Shown in pieces: positions 11,052 to 22,645 of a DNA stretch of 64,000 bases; positions within the stretch are counted from its first letter, which is position 1; every line of letters starts with the position of its first letter. The notes under the pieces are model-generated. The model saw only the letters and a program-made list of their open reading frames with translations. It had not been told where the DNA came from and did no database searches. This DNA comes from Buxus sempervirens. Taxonomy: Eukaryota > Streptophyta > Magnoliopsida > Buxales > Buxaceae. The DNA is taken from positions 29,748,853-29,812,852 of the forward strand of contig OX387183.1 of the NCBI GenBank assembly GCA_947561395.2, in the 5' to 3' direction. The translations under genes were made by a program, and so were the position numbers.

Positions 11052-13918
11052 TGTAAGCACCTTATTTTTGCACCCCTGGAAGTGCTGAAAATGAAAACCC
11101 TGGTAGAAAGTCAAACCCTAAGGGGTGAAAGTTTGACCTTTTGATCAAGTGATAATTGGCCGCCTCGCTTTATATCATTGGATAGAGAATCTCGACACGG
11201 TTCCAACGCAACTGAGTTTGCAGAAATCGGGGTCCGGATGAAGGTTCTGCGGACAGTCAAACTTGAGCAGAGCCAAAAGTTGCCTTTCTGCTAAAATCCG
11301 ATTCAGAGGCCTACCCCAAGGTCATGGGATGGAGGGCTCCGATACGATTCTAATGCAACTGAGTTTGCCCAGATCGGAGCCTGGATGAAGAAAATATGAG
11401 CTAACGAAGTTTCTGAGCAGCAAAACCGGCAAACTGCGCACGTGGAAAAAAGCTGCACACGTGGCGAGTTGCGCAGGAAAATATCTCGGGGATCAAATCC
11501 GTAAATATCCAAACATTCAAAAGATCCCAGGGACCAATATGAAAATATTTGAATAAAATAATATTAAATCCAAATATCCCAGGGACTATATCTTAATTTT
11601 CGGATTTTTAAGCAAAACCGCGGCCGCATTAAATGTTTTGCAATGATTTTGTCGCTTGCGCCGAGCGACAGCAAGTGGGTGCAAGCTGGGCGCCAAGGTC
11701 GGCGGATACCCCTTTCTTCTTTTATAAAAGCTGCGCGAGGATTCAGTGCAAGGGGTTCGGCATTTTTTTTGGGGTTGGGGATTTTCGGTGCCGGCTTTCT
11801 TCTCTGGAGAATTTCTTTCCGGGGCAAAGAGTTCTCACTCTCTTCATTGGTTCTCTCCAGGGTTGGGTCTTCCACGGAGAACTAATCCTCGCTTGGCTTG
11901 AGTTAAAAAACCCTCCCTTCTTCCTCTCCGATTACCTCACAACCGAGAAGACGACAAGTTGGTGAGGAGAGGTGGTGCTCCAGCGACTGCTCGTGCACTC
12001 CAGGGAACCCTCCGGCCTGCTCTACAAAGGTTTGGAACCAAGGTGAACTCTCTCTCTGTTATTGTTTTAACATGTATAAATCGAGCATGTTTCCCATTTT
12101 AGCATGTTATTTTTTGTTCTTGCTTGTTTGATTCGAAGGTGGGAGTCTGTTCCCATGATCACCTCCTCTGATCTCATGTACCCCGATAAAGCCCCCAGTT
12201 CCCTTCTTTGTATGTTCTGTTAATGTTTTGTTTCGGATTTGTAGGTTTGCAGAGAGATTTGAGTGATGAATGGTGAGGATATGTTAGGTTAGATTAATTT
12301 CAAATTGTGTTTAGAGGTCTTCGAGGGGTCTAAGTATCCCCAGAAAGTAGTTGCAGAGCTTAAAAACCAGTTAAAAATGGAGTTTGAAAGAAAAAACAGA
12401 AAATCAGGGTTTGCGCTGAGCTCGCGCCCACTTCCTTTTTGGGTGCGCTAAGCTCGCGCCCACTTCCTTTTTTGGATGCGCTCAGCTCGCGTTCACTTAT
12501 TTTTGGGTGCGCTCAGCTCGCGCTCACTTATTTTTGAGTGCGCTCAGCTCGCGCCCACTTCATTTTTGGGTGCGCTCAGCTCGCGCCCACTTCATTTTTG
12601 GGTGCGCTCACCTCGTGCCTACTTTTTTTTGGGTGCGTTCACCTCACGCCCACTTCCTTTTGAGTGCGCTAACCTCGAGCCCACCTTGCCCGCGGGTGCT
12701 TTTTTGCTGTTTTCGGTCCGCCCACTTCGCGCTGACCTCGCGCCTAGCGCCCGGAGGTCGGCGCATACCCTTTTAAGGTCGAATTGCCTATATTTTTAAA
12801 ATTCCGAAACTACCCCTTGGACCCAGAGTATGTGATTTTCGTATATTTTGGGTATTTCATGACTTCTGCATATTCTGTAATCTTTGTTGACAGTGGGGTG
12901 ACATTCTCAAACCGAACCAAACATGCCAATAGGGTTTCCGGGTCACCCGGGAACCCAACATGGGACCCAGACCACTCGGTCTGACTTGATTTCCAGTGGG
13001 CCTTCCAACGGGGCCCACCCCAGCCTGAACCATTGAATTGCACTAAAATAAGATAATCAAAGGAACTGGGTGGGCCAGACCACTTGAGGCCCACCCAAGC
13101 CCTATGTGGGGCGTGCATGCTTAAATTAGGTTGTGGTTTGACCGAGACCACGGGCTGGGCCTGTCGGGCCCACTAAGCCCATTGAACCTAACTAAGGTTA
13201 GGGCTTTCAAAACCCTAACTCAAGAAGTCTTGGGCTTTCAAACCCAAGCCCAGGTAACGGGCCCCAAGCCCAAGGCCTGGCCCATTTTGGCACGGATAAT
13301 CAAAGATAAATTAAATCACTTGGCAACCAATAGTGGGGCCCATTTACGGGCCCACAAAGCAATCCAGACTCATTCTTTGCATGGAAATCAAATTTAGTCA
13401 AACTTGAATTTCAAAATAAAATCAAATCCATTTGAACCAAGCCCAAAGGGCCTCTCAAGCTAGACCGAGGCCCACCAAGGGACACGTGGGCTCAACCAAG
13501 CCCACCAAGGAATCCACGGGCCTTCCAACGGGGCCCGCCCATGCAGACTCATCTCACTTTAAGCTAAAGAAGATAAAATCAAGTAAAGGGACCCACACCA
13601 CTTTGGCGGTCCCGCCAGACTTAACTAAATCGAATGCTGGAATAGGAATCGGGCGAGTGAGAGACCAAAGTTGACTCAAACCAGGGAAACCTATGGGACC
13701 CGTCACTTGACGGGGTGGACTGGGGTGTCTACGGACTTCCCCAGACTGCAACCGAGAACCTACTTAGAATCTCAAGCCGCAGACCAAGCCTTAGTAGAAG
13801 AACTTAGGCACCCAGGTGTCTGCCTGCACCCCATCAAGCAATGGCGACTCCAAACAAATCCCGAGGCACGCATCGTTTTGCGTGCGCTTCGTCGTGCGAC
13901 TGAAATCGGGTGCGCACA
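11052..13918 (+). mobile_element. L4: solo LTR (+) in the protease region of A
   Basis: Starts TGTAAGCACC and ends GGGTGCGCACA, 2,867 bp, with no internal domain. The protease coding sequence is continuous across it when compared with element C. Flanks CATAC (11047-11051) and ATTAC (13919-13923) are a degraded 5-bp duplication. It carries the W-box palindrome at ~11100-11140, a G-box pair at 11439-11465, GC-rich proximal hairpins 11640-11710, TATAAAAG 11723-11730, donor AG|GTGAA at 12041-12045, a 31-32-bp GC-rich array 12409-12700 and two GGGCCTTCCAACGGGGCCC motifs near 12999 and 13520. Its last ~60 bp can fold (GCACGCA...TGCGTGC). Confidence 0.92.
12409..12775 (+). repeat. GC-rich 31-32-bp tandem array in L4
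   Basis: About nine imperfect copies of GGTGCGCTCAGCTCGCG plus a CCCACTTCATTTTTG-like tail lie 31-32 bp apart (for example at 12511, 12542 and 12574). The array ends in a hairpin GACCTCGCGCC...GGAGGTCGGCGC near 12735-12765. It occupies the distal hairpin-cassette position of the LTR. Confidence 0.85.
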
Positions 13919-14500
13919 ATTACTGAGCCACTCTACATAACCTTGAAATGTGTAGATCTCATTGTGAAGCGGGCCATGATTGACAACGGGTCGGCCCTGA
14001 ATATATGCCCGATAAGTACATTTCATAGCCTGCAGTTAAATCCCTCGATGATCAAGCCGAGTGCTCACAACGTCCGAGGCTTCGACAACGCCAGAAGAGA
14101 TTCACTGGGAGGGGTCACTTTGGTGATCATAATTGTAGATAGGCCCTTCACCATGGATTTTGAGCTCATGGATATGAATGCCTCATTTAACTTGCTGATT
14201 GGGAGGCCTTGGCTACATCAGGCAGGAGCAGTGTCTTCCACACTGCACAGAATGGTCCGATTTATATCGGGTAATAAGCTGATTACGGTACATGCGGAGG
14301 ACCATCGAGAGTTTGAAAGGGTCGGAGTACCGTACGTGGATTATGAGTTGCCTACCACACTCAATTTCCAGGTAGTGGAAATGGTGCAGGTAAATCACAT
14401 CCCAGAATCTGAAAGGGGGCTGCGACTCCCTATGATGAAAAGAAGAAAGATTTTTGGCGCTGCTGAGTGCGCAGACTGGGGCCTTAAAGCCGGTGATTGA
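13919..14500 (+). pseudogene. Element A aspartic protease
   Basis: The frame resumes after L4 with EPLYITLKCVDLIVKRAM and the catalytic DNGSALN motif (Asp codon 13982-13984), equivalent to D(S/T)G in retroviral proteases. Downstream are a flap-like region, FDNARRDSLGGV and the conserved LLIGRPWLHQAGAV, usual for this family. It would cleave the Gag-Pol polyprotein inside the particle. The frame stops with TGA at 14498-14500, where element C reads on into the linker. With L4 upstream it cannot be expressed as part of a polyprotein. Element C has the counterpart at 62592-63100. Confidence 0.85.
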
Positions 14501-15580
14501 CTGGGCAAGTATAAGCAGGGAATTAAGGCAGCCATCCAGCCTTATAAGCAGACCACTGGGTTTGGACTGGGGTTCAAGCCAAAGACTACTCCCCACTCTT
14601 GGGGAGCCATGCCGAGAGGAAAAGAGCCAGGATTGAAGGAAGAGACCCCCACTGGCCCATATGCGTGCACGAGAACTTGTACCACCGCTTCACTAACATG
14701 GAGCGTGAAGCGGCCCAAGCCATTGAGAACATAGTCCCCCAAGGGTGGGGAGATGAGTTTCTGGACACCCCTGCCATGGAAGAGGACTGCCTGCAAGGCC
14801 TGGCTTAGATGCTCGGGGAGGAGCCACCATCCATGGAAATGATTGGAGATGCAGTGGAAGTAGACCCATTGCCTCCTGAGGGATCGCCAAATGGCCTGCC
14901 AGCACTGGTTGCCCTGGATTCTGTTGATGAAGTCACCATGGCCTTCGCCCACCAGATGAACAGTTCATCCCTGATGGGATCCCGATCCACCCTGCGGCCC
15001 TCATAGAAGTGCCGCCACCTGCTCCCGTTGAGGAATCCAAAGAAGAAGGTCCAATCATGTATGTCTACATGATGGAAGGGCGAGACAGCTCAAGGATGCC
15101 AACTCGCAGGCCAAGGTCACCTCCGCCACCCCCTATATCCCGCACCCAGGGACTCGTGACGGTCTGAACCGAATGTTTCGTAGCATGCCTCAGGTGCTAG
15201 GGCCAGTGCCCAAAGAAGTGTACCATGCAGCTTACGGCAAATGGGCACCACAAGCTTACTCTTCTACTATGCCTGGGATACCAACCGGGATACCCATAAC
15301 ATTTGCACCACCTAGAGTTGACCCGGCCAATAAGGTCACCATCGCATACATGCCACCTGAGGACGAGATACCAATGGCAATTCCCCTCAGTGGATCATGG
15401 GTGAGCGTATCTTCAGACAGTGCTCCTCGATCAGAGAGAAGCCAGAACAAGCCGGCAGCAGGTGCAGCATATGATCCTATATGCATCTCTTCTGATGATA
15501 TCGCCAACATGGTACTAGCGGGAGAACTAGAGGCGGCGGTCATCATCAACAAGGAAGACAAGGCACCACCGAAGAACTAG
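14501..15580 (+). pseudogene. Element A protease-RT linker, frameshifted
   Basis: Three frames must be joined to follow the homologous linker of element C (61218-62582). Recognisable blocks are KYKQGIKAAIQPY near 14510, ERKRARIEGRDPHWPICVH and EAAQAIENIVPQGWGDEF at 14617-14760, and MPQVLGPVPKEVYH near 15185. A TAG at 14806-14808 replaces a CAG kept in C, and a TAG at 15578-15580 replaces a TGG kept in C. This long acidic linker is characteristic of Ogre-like pol; its function is unknown. Confidence 0.7.
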
Positions 15581-15586
15581 AGCGCC

Positions 15587-16468
15587 ATGCCCTTTGCTAT
15601 CCGCAAAGCAGCTATCCCAAAGGGGGTTTCTGTCACCTCTGAAATTTCTGTTGTAACTACTACTGAAATTTTCAATGAATATCTGAATGCTTCCTACTAC
15701 TTGCATTTGTCTAAAAACAAAAATAACAAAAATAAGCAACTTGAGCTCCACAATCTTAGGGTCAATCCCGACGCACACCTGGAAGATCTAGGGCACGAGA
15801 TAGGTAATAAGATTGCCATAATTGAGCAAAAAGAACAAAAAGAAATTGAAAAGCCAGTGCAGATGGCAATAATAAATGAAATGCATGAGTCAGTGTCCAA
15901 TCCTGAAAACGAGCAAGAACTTGACAAGTCAGATTGCGACACTTGCCCATCGCTGCAAGAAGATTCAAACATTGTCCCCTGTGAGCCTTTCGAGCATGAG
16001 GACAACGATGAATCATGGGAGACCTCGCTGGAAATCCAACTTGCATTGGAAAGGCATGAAAAGGGTCCCCAGGCCAACATTGAGGAAACAGAGCCAATTG
16101 ACATAGGTGAAATAGCACAACCAAGGATCCTCCAAATTGGTAAAAAGCTGTCACCATTATTGAGAAAACAGATGATTGATTTTCTTAAATCTTATTCTGA
16201 CGTGTTTGCATGGTCATACAAGGATATGCCCGGGATAGACATGGACTTGGTTGTGCATCGGTTACCAACAAAGTCTGAGGCCGTACCTGTGAAACAAAAG
16301 CTCAGGTGCATGAAGCTGAAATGGGCCCTGAAGATCAAAGAAGAGGTCGCCAAACAGTTAGACGCCGGATTCCTGCAAGTAACTCACTATCCAGAGTGGT
16401 CAGCCAACATCATGCCGGTTCCCAAGAAAGCGGGAAAGTCAGGATGTGTGTTGACTACTGAGATCTGA
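15587..16468 (+). pseudogene. Element A pol: linker end and RT N-terminus
   Basis: The open frame continues from the stop at 15578-15580 (the ATG at 15587 is probably not an original start). It has a charged linker (KNKNNKNKQ, EQKEQKEIEK), then LLRKQMIDFLKSYSDVFAWSYKDMPG, the segment preceding RT in Ty3/gypsy pol, and LDAGFLQVTHYPEWSANIMPVPKK, RT motif 1. A one-base loss near 16437 relative to C shifts the frame; in the original frame CVDY is then followed by TGA near 16459. Confidence 0.8.
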
Positions 16469-16497
16469 ATAGAGCAAGTCTGAAGGACGACTTCCCA

Positions 16498-18036
16498 TTG
16501 CCACACATCGATGTGCTAGTGGACAATACAACAACGCATTCGATGTTCTCTTTCATGGACAGTTTCTCTGGTTACAACCAGATAAGGATGGCACCTGAGG
16601 ATATGGAGAAAACATCCTTTATCACGCATTGGGGCACTTACTGCTACCGTGTGATGCCTTTAGGATTGAAGAATGCGGGTGCTACATATCAGCGTGCGAT
16701 GACTTTGTTATTCCACGACATGATGCACAAAGAGATGAAAGTGTATGTGGATGACATGATAGCAAAGTCTAAGGAAGAAGAAGACCATTTGGTGAACCTC
16801 GGAAAGATGTTTGACAGACTCAGAGAGCACAAGCTCCGGCTCAACCCAAACAAGTGCGTGTTTGGAGTTACTTCAAGAAAGCTGCTCGGCTTCATAGTGG
16901 GCAAGCGAGGCATTAAGGTTGACCCCGTCAAGGCAAAGGCAATCCTGGAGATGCCTCCTCCATTGAGTGAAAGGGAAGTGAGAGGGTTCCTGGGTAGGCT
17001 ACAGTACATTAGCCTATTTATCGCACATATGACTCCCGTGTGTGAGCCCATATTCAAGCTACTAAAGAAAGATAATCCCGTTATTTGGAATGAAGATTGC
17101 CAAGTGGCATTTGATAAGATCAAGGCCTATCTGATGAGTCCACCGACATTGGTCCCACCTGTTCTTGGACGACCCTTGATTATGTATCTGACAGTCTCTG
17201 AGATGGCGGTAGGATGTGTGTTAGGGCAACACGATGAGAAAGGACGGAAAGAACAAGCAATCTATTACCTGAGCAAGAAATTTACCAACATTGAAGTCAG
17301 ATATACAGTGCTTGAGAAGACGTGTTGCGCCTTGGTCTGGGCAGCTCAGAAGCTTCGGCATTATTTTCTCAGTCACACAGTCTTACTGATCCCCAATCTG
17401 GATCCGTTGAATTATATCTTTGAGAAGCCGATCTCCACTGGTAGGGTTGCCAGGTGGAAAGTCCTTTTGTCTGAGTACGACATCGTGTATATGACTAGGA
17501 AGGCGATAAAAGGACAAGCAGTGGCAGATCATTTGGCAGAGCATCCCCTGCTAGACTACCAACCGCTCCTGACTCACTTCCCAGACGAAGATGCGATGTG
17601 TACAAAGTCCACAGAGGATACAGAGGAAACCAAGTGGCAAATATTCTTTGATGGGGCAGTCAATGTAAATGGAAAGGGGATCGGAGCAGTGATGATCTCC
17701 CCAGATGGTGTCCATCACCCGATAGCAGCGAAACTCTTGTTTGATTGTACTAGCAACATAGCCAAATATGAAGCATGTGTGTTAGGTTTGCGAGCAGCAA
17801 TCGAGATGCATATACAAGAACTAAAAGTGTTCGGTGATTCAAGCCTTAACATCTACCAAGTGATGGGAGATTGGAAGACCAAAGATGAGAAGCTGGTACC
17901 ATACCAAGAACTGGTCAAGGAATTGGAAGAGCAATTCGAGAGCGTGACATTTGATTACATGCCACGAGACGGGAATCGATTTGCAGATGCACTAGCCACA
18001 CTGGCATCAATGGACACCATCACAGATGATACTTGA
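16498..18036 (+). pseudogene. Element A reverse transcriptase, RNase H and archaeal-type RNase H
   Basis: A 512-residue open stretch. RT shows FMDSFSGYNQIRMAPED (first catalytic Asp), VMPLGLKNAGATYQRAM, the YVDD box at 16744-16755 and LLGFIVGKRGI. The connection leads to the first RNase H (PLIMYLTVSEMAVGCVLGQ, YYLSKKF, LEKTCCALVWA). The second, archaeal-type RNase H starts near 17640 with FFDGAVN and continues with KYEACVLGL, FGDSSL and RDGNRFADALATLAS, keeping the four acidic residues. This dual RNase H defines the Tat/Ogre lineage. The domain copies the genomic RNA into cDNA and removes the RNA strand. The stop TGA at 18034-18036 is at the codon where element C also has a stop (TAG). The first residue shown is not a true start; upstream RT is in the shifted frame. 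Confidence 0.9.
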
Positions 18037-18232
18037 GTGCAACCATTGGAGATAGAAATTCAGCGCTATCCTGTTTACTGCTTCAGTATCGAGAAAAGCA
18101 CACCCGAAGAAGACCCTTGGTATGCAGACATTGAGAGATACATAAGGAACAGAATTCTGCCAGAAGGTGCCCCAGCTGCAGACAAGCGAACTATCCAGAG
18201 GTTGGCAGGGCAATATTTCTACAGTGGGGGGA
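18037..18232 (+). pseudogene. Element A: spacer between aRNase H and integrase, to L5
   Basis: Still in frame after the TGA at 18034-18036: the reading continues with PLEIEIQRYP, YADIERYIRNRILP and RTIQRLAGQYFYSGG, the start of the integrase N-terminal region, until L5 interrupts at 18233. Integrase resumes at 25820. The homologous segment in element C is 59141-58960. Confidence 0.75.
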
Positions 18233-20949
18233 TGTGCGCACGTCAGAAACACCGAACGGGAAAATTCGGAGTCGCTACCACCTAATGGGGTGCAAGCGGA
18301 CACTTGGGTGCCTAATCTTGTCTATTTGGGCTTTGGTCTGCGGCTTTGAGATTCTAAGAAGGGTCTCGGTTGTGGTCTAGTGAAGTCCGTAGACACCCCA
18401 AACCACCCTGTCAGATGACGGGTCCCGTGGGTTCCCTGGTTTGAGTCAAGTTTGGTTTCTCACCCGATTCCTAATCCAGCATGCAATTTGAGTCTGTCGG
18501 GACCACCTGAGTGGTGTGGGTCCCTTTAATTGCTCTTATATTTCTTAATTAAGTGATTTGAGTCTGATTGGGTGGGCCCCGTTGGAAGGCCCACGGTGTC
18601 CTTGGTGGGCTTGGTTAAGCCCACATGCCTTGGTGGGCCTCAGTCTAATCCTGAGAGGCCCTTTGGGCTTTGGTAAGTTCAATTGATTTTACTTTAGGGT
18701 TCAAGTTGAATTTAAGGTGATTTGCATGCAAAGGTGGGCCGGAATTTGTTTATGGGCCCATTGGGTGGGCTCACAATGGTTGCCAATGATTTATTCGATT
18801 TTATCTTCTTTAAGTTCTCAAGGTGGGGTAGACTCTGGGCTTGGGGCCCATTAGTCTAGGCTTGGACCGGGTGGTCCATGGTAAAGGGGTTAGGGTATCG
18901 GACCCTACCTAGTTGGGTTGATGGGCTTAGTGGGCCCGATAGGCCTACACCCGAGGTCACGGTCAAACCATTCCTACATTAGCCAGCATGCTTTCTTTTT
19001 GGGGCTTTGGTGGGCCTCGTTAGGGTTCGGCCCACTTAGTTTATTTTAATTTTCTTGATTATGTTCAAAAGTGAACTCGGACTGGGGTGGGCCCCGTTGG
19101 AAGGCCCACAAAGGAATCTAGTTGGGCTTGAAAGCCCGTACCCTGTCGATTCAATCGGTTTAGCTCACATGACATGGCAAATCAACAACATGCAAGAAAA
19201 TTTATTTTTTTGGAAAACATTTAAGGTAACTGAAATTTGATTTCGGTTAAACAAGTATGCTATCATAACCGAAATATAATTTCGGTTAACCCACAAAAAG
19301 CCCTTTGCCGACCTGAGTTTTTGGGCAACCTGCCAGAACTCATTTGGTCACTTTTTGGACAGAGAACTGAACCATAAGACTTGTGAATATGCATGGTGTC
19401 TCCGTGGGCCCCTGTGTGGGCCCACAGTGGTTCAAATGGAGCTATTAGACTCACCTTTTGGGGTTTCAAAGCCAAACAACAGGGAATAAGTGGGGGTTCC
19501 CTTCCCTCCTTCCAGTTAACACAAAGGCCAACTAGGGATCTAGGCATCCTTGGTTTGGTTTCTTTTGCTCCAGGACAACATTGCATGCTTACATGTGAAC
19601 AAAAATCAAGTAAAATGGCTACCTAGGCATGCTTCACATCAAAACAAAAATGAATCAAGATGGCACATGATTATGCCCTACTAAGATTTGGGGAACACTT
19701 TTCCTATGCTCACAACTTAATAAACAAACAGCCTCTTCTAACCCTTGCTTCGAATGAACGGAAATACATGCATGTATATGGGTACATACATGCAAAGGGA
19801 ACGGCTTCATATGGCCACAAATAGTGGTTAAAAAAGTAGCAAAAACCTCACCAAAATGCATGAAAATAGTTGGAAAGGCATGCAATCATACAAGGCTAAA
19901 ATCATGGCATGGATGCTTTAAATTCTAATGGCTAACAAAGGGATCTCATGCATTCAAGTGACAGCAGCTAAACATGCATCTCACACATTTAACCATATCA
20001 AGATCATCTCCAAAACCTAACCGAATAACATTTAAAGAAGGGAAGGGGAGGCAGCTTATGCCAAGGTTACATTTGGATTCGAGCGAGAGGAACATGCTCC
20101 TCATATTGACATGGAACCAACCACAACCATTACCTTGAAACAGTGATCTAATGGGGGTGGTATGACCACTTTTAGACCAACCAAACCACCCTATATTCTC
20201 TCCTTATGCTACGCTACGGGTAACTCACCTCTCTTGCCTTGGAAGGGTAACAACCCGTCGAATACCCATAGGGAGATGAGAAAACAGTGAAAGAGCATGT
20301 GCATGGTGAATGATCATGGCCTCATAGCATGCTTGAAAATTGGCATGCTTCAAATGGCCTCAAATTTATATATGTTAAACAAAAATCGGTAAGAAACCAT
20401 ACTGTAAGCACCTCGTTTTTGCGCTTCCGAAAAGCCAGAAATGCAAAACCCAGCTAAAAAGTCAAACCCTGAGGGGTGAAAGGTTGACCTTTTAATCAGA
20501 TAAAATTTGGCCACCTTGCTTTATCCCAATGGATAGAGAATCCCGAAACGAGTCCAGCACAACTGGGTTTGCAGGAATCGGAGTCCGGATGAAGATTCTA
20601 AGGGCAGTCAAACTTAAGGGAAGGCCAAAAGTTGACTTTTCCTTGAACCCCATGCCAAGTGTTTAGCCCTATTTCATTGAGTAAAGGGCTCCGATATGAG
20701 TCTAATGCAATTGAATTTGCTCAAATCGGAGTTCGGGTAAAGGAGATATGAGCTGTCGAAGTTTCCGTGCAGCAAAACCGGAAACTGCACACGTGGCGCA
20801 GGAACTGCACACGTGGCAGCCAACGCAGCAAAATATCTCAGGGACTAAATCTTAATATCCAAAATTCGTACGGGGCGATCCGTAGATATCCAAAAGTGTC
20901 AAATTGGTCGAATCGGTCAAGTCGAAGGGCAAATCCGTAATTTTTCGAT

Positions 20950-22632
20950 TTGTATCCGGTCAAATATACCGGATACACATACCCTTGTGTATATCCGGAC
21001 TTGAAGGCAGGATATGATGTGCCTAAATTTTATACATGTTTTGTCATATGTTTACCCTTAATTTTATGCTAGTTGGTGTTTAATTTGCCTATTTATTAGA
21101 GTTTTTATGTATTTTTGTTTATTGTTGTTTAGGAATAAATAAATTGAAAGAGTCAAGAGATTGAGAAGGGGATCTACAAGATATTCTCAGAATTTTCGAA
21201 TGAACCAAAATTCTCTTCATCAAGAGAATAGGAAACTTTAATTTCCCGAGTTCCAGAAACATCCTTCAGTGTTTTGAGCATAACTTGAGCTAGAGAGCTC
21301 CAATAAGGGCAATCTTGGTGTCTATGGAAAGCTAAGAGAAGGCCCTACAAATTTAATGTTGAAGAGTTTCTCAAAAACAGTCATCTTGATGGAGAAAATT
21401 GAGCATTAACATCAGAAACGGAAAACAGCTATTTTCAGAATTCAGTTTTGGAAAAGAAGTAAAAGGGGCTTTTAAAGCAAGGAAGGAAATTTTATATAAG
21501 AGAGACACAAGAGAGGAGGACGACCAGAGTTTAGAAGAGAGGAGTTTTTCACCATTGGAGAGGATTGGAAGCTTGGAGGAAGAAGAAGAAAACAGAGGCT
21601 GAATTGGAGTTTGTCGATAACTACAATTCTCTATCTACATACAGTTTCCCTCTTAACTTTCTCATCTTCTCTTTGTCCAATTTTCGTTATGAATTTCAGA
21701 GATTTTATAGTTTGTTTGGATTCAATTATGAGCTAATTTCTATTGCTAAGGCTCCGATGTAATCTCTCCATGACAATTCTGAATCCTACTTCTATGTACT
21801 CATGATGTTATTATTCTTTTTGAGTATACATCGTTAAGTTTAATGCTTTCAATTATCTAGCCAATAGTTGAATGATTTGTTGTGCATGTTAATTTGAGAG
21901 ATGATGCATGTAGTTTAGCTTCGTTTGATGTATGCCATGAATTGAACGAAAGACAGAAATGTGCCAACGTGATTCGTGCGGTTTGTTTTTGTTGGATATT
22001 ATTAATCTTAATGTACTCAATTGCTTTTAAATTCGCATAAGCATATCGCGGGTTATTGCATGTTGGGTAATTCTAATTCTACTCGAGAGAGGGTTTTAGA
22101 TATATTTAAAATATTTCACCGTCAAATAGGATAATAATTGATTAATTGCTCGGTTAGGATTTGGAATTGGATTGGTTTGACAAATCGGATGCCTTAGTGT
22201 TTTCTTCTTGGGTGAAATATCCTTATTTTTAAGTGTTTGGTCAAGTCCTTATTTTTCGATTCAACTTTTATTGTTTTAATTTTTCAAATTCAAAACATCC
22301 CACTTTTGTTGATTTTCAAATAATTTAGAATTAGAACAATTTCGATAGCTAATAGGTAAATAGTCCTTGTGGGTTCGACATTCTTTTCATCACTATATTA
22401 CTTGTTACGATTTCGTGCACTTGCGAATTTTCACAACAGGATACAAGAAGATTTTCGCGCGAGATTCACGCCGATCGCCCGACAAATTCGCGACGGCATT
22501 TAATTTTCAAATGATTATGTTTTGTATCCGGCATTGAAGACCGGATACAAAGGAGTGCTAGTGTATCCGGCCATAAAGGCCGGATAAGGAGAGGCCTTAG
22601 CGTATCCGGCCTGAGTTGCCGGATACATTAAG
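20950..22632 (+). repeat. Proximal hairpin cassette of L6 (GTATCCGG type)
   Basis: At least four imperfect inverted repeats of the form GTATCCGG-(8-14 nt)-CCGGATAC lie at 20950-21009 and 22522-22628, with the Athila-like LTR inserted in the middle. They are upstream of the TATA box at 22638. The same motif returns 1.05 kb downstream at 23695-23843 in this LTR but is absent from L2, L4, L5 or L7. Confidence 0.85.
21015..22438 (+). mobile_element. Athila-like solo LTR nested in L6
   Basis: A 1,424-bp AT-rich insertion starts TGATGTGCC and ends TTTTCACAACA. It has a perfect 5-bp duplication GGATA (21010-21014 and 22439-22443). TATATAAG is at 21493-21500. The end, with GGGTTCGACATTC and CGTGCACTTGCG, resembles LTR ends of Athila-type Ty3/gypsy elements. 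There is no internal domain or primer site, so it is a solo LTR. The family assignment is by resemblance only; the LTR nature rests on termini and duplication. Confidence 0.8.
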
Positions 22633-22637
22633 TTGCC

Positions 22638-22645
22638 TATAAATA
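22638..22645 (+). promoter_or_regulatory. TATA box of L6
   Basis: TATAAATA follows the proximal hairpin cassette and lies 284 bp before the splice donor at 22922. The same TATAAATA occurs in L7 (27560-27567) and L10 (38644-38651), each about 280 bp from its donor. Confidence 0.65.

Noticed and set aside
12476-12799. Repetitive protein-like ORFs with periodic Ser-Ala-Arg residues
   Set aside because: They are translations of the 31-32-bp tandem array in L4. The unit is not always a multiple of three and there is no start context.
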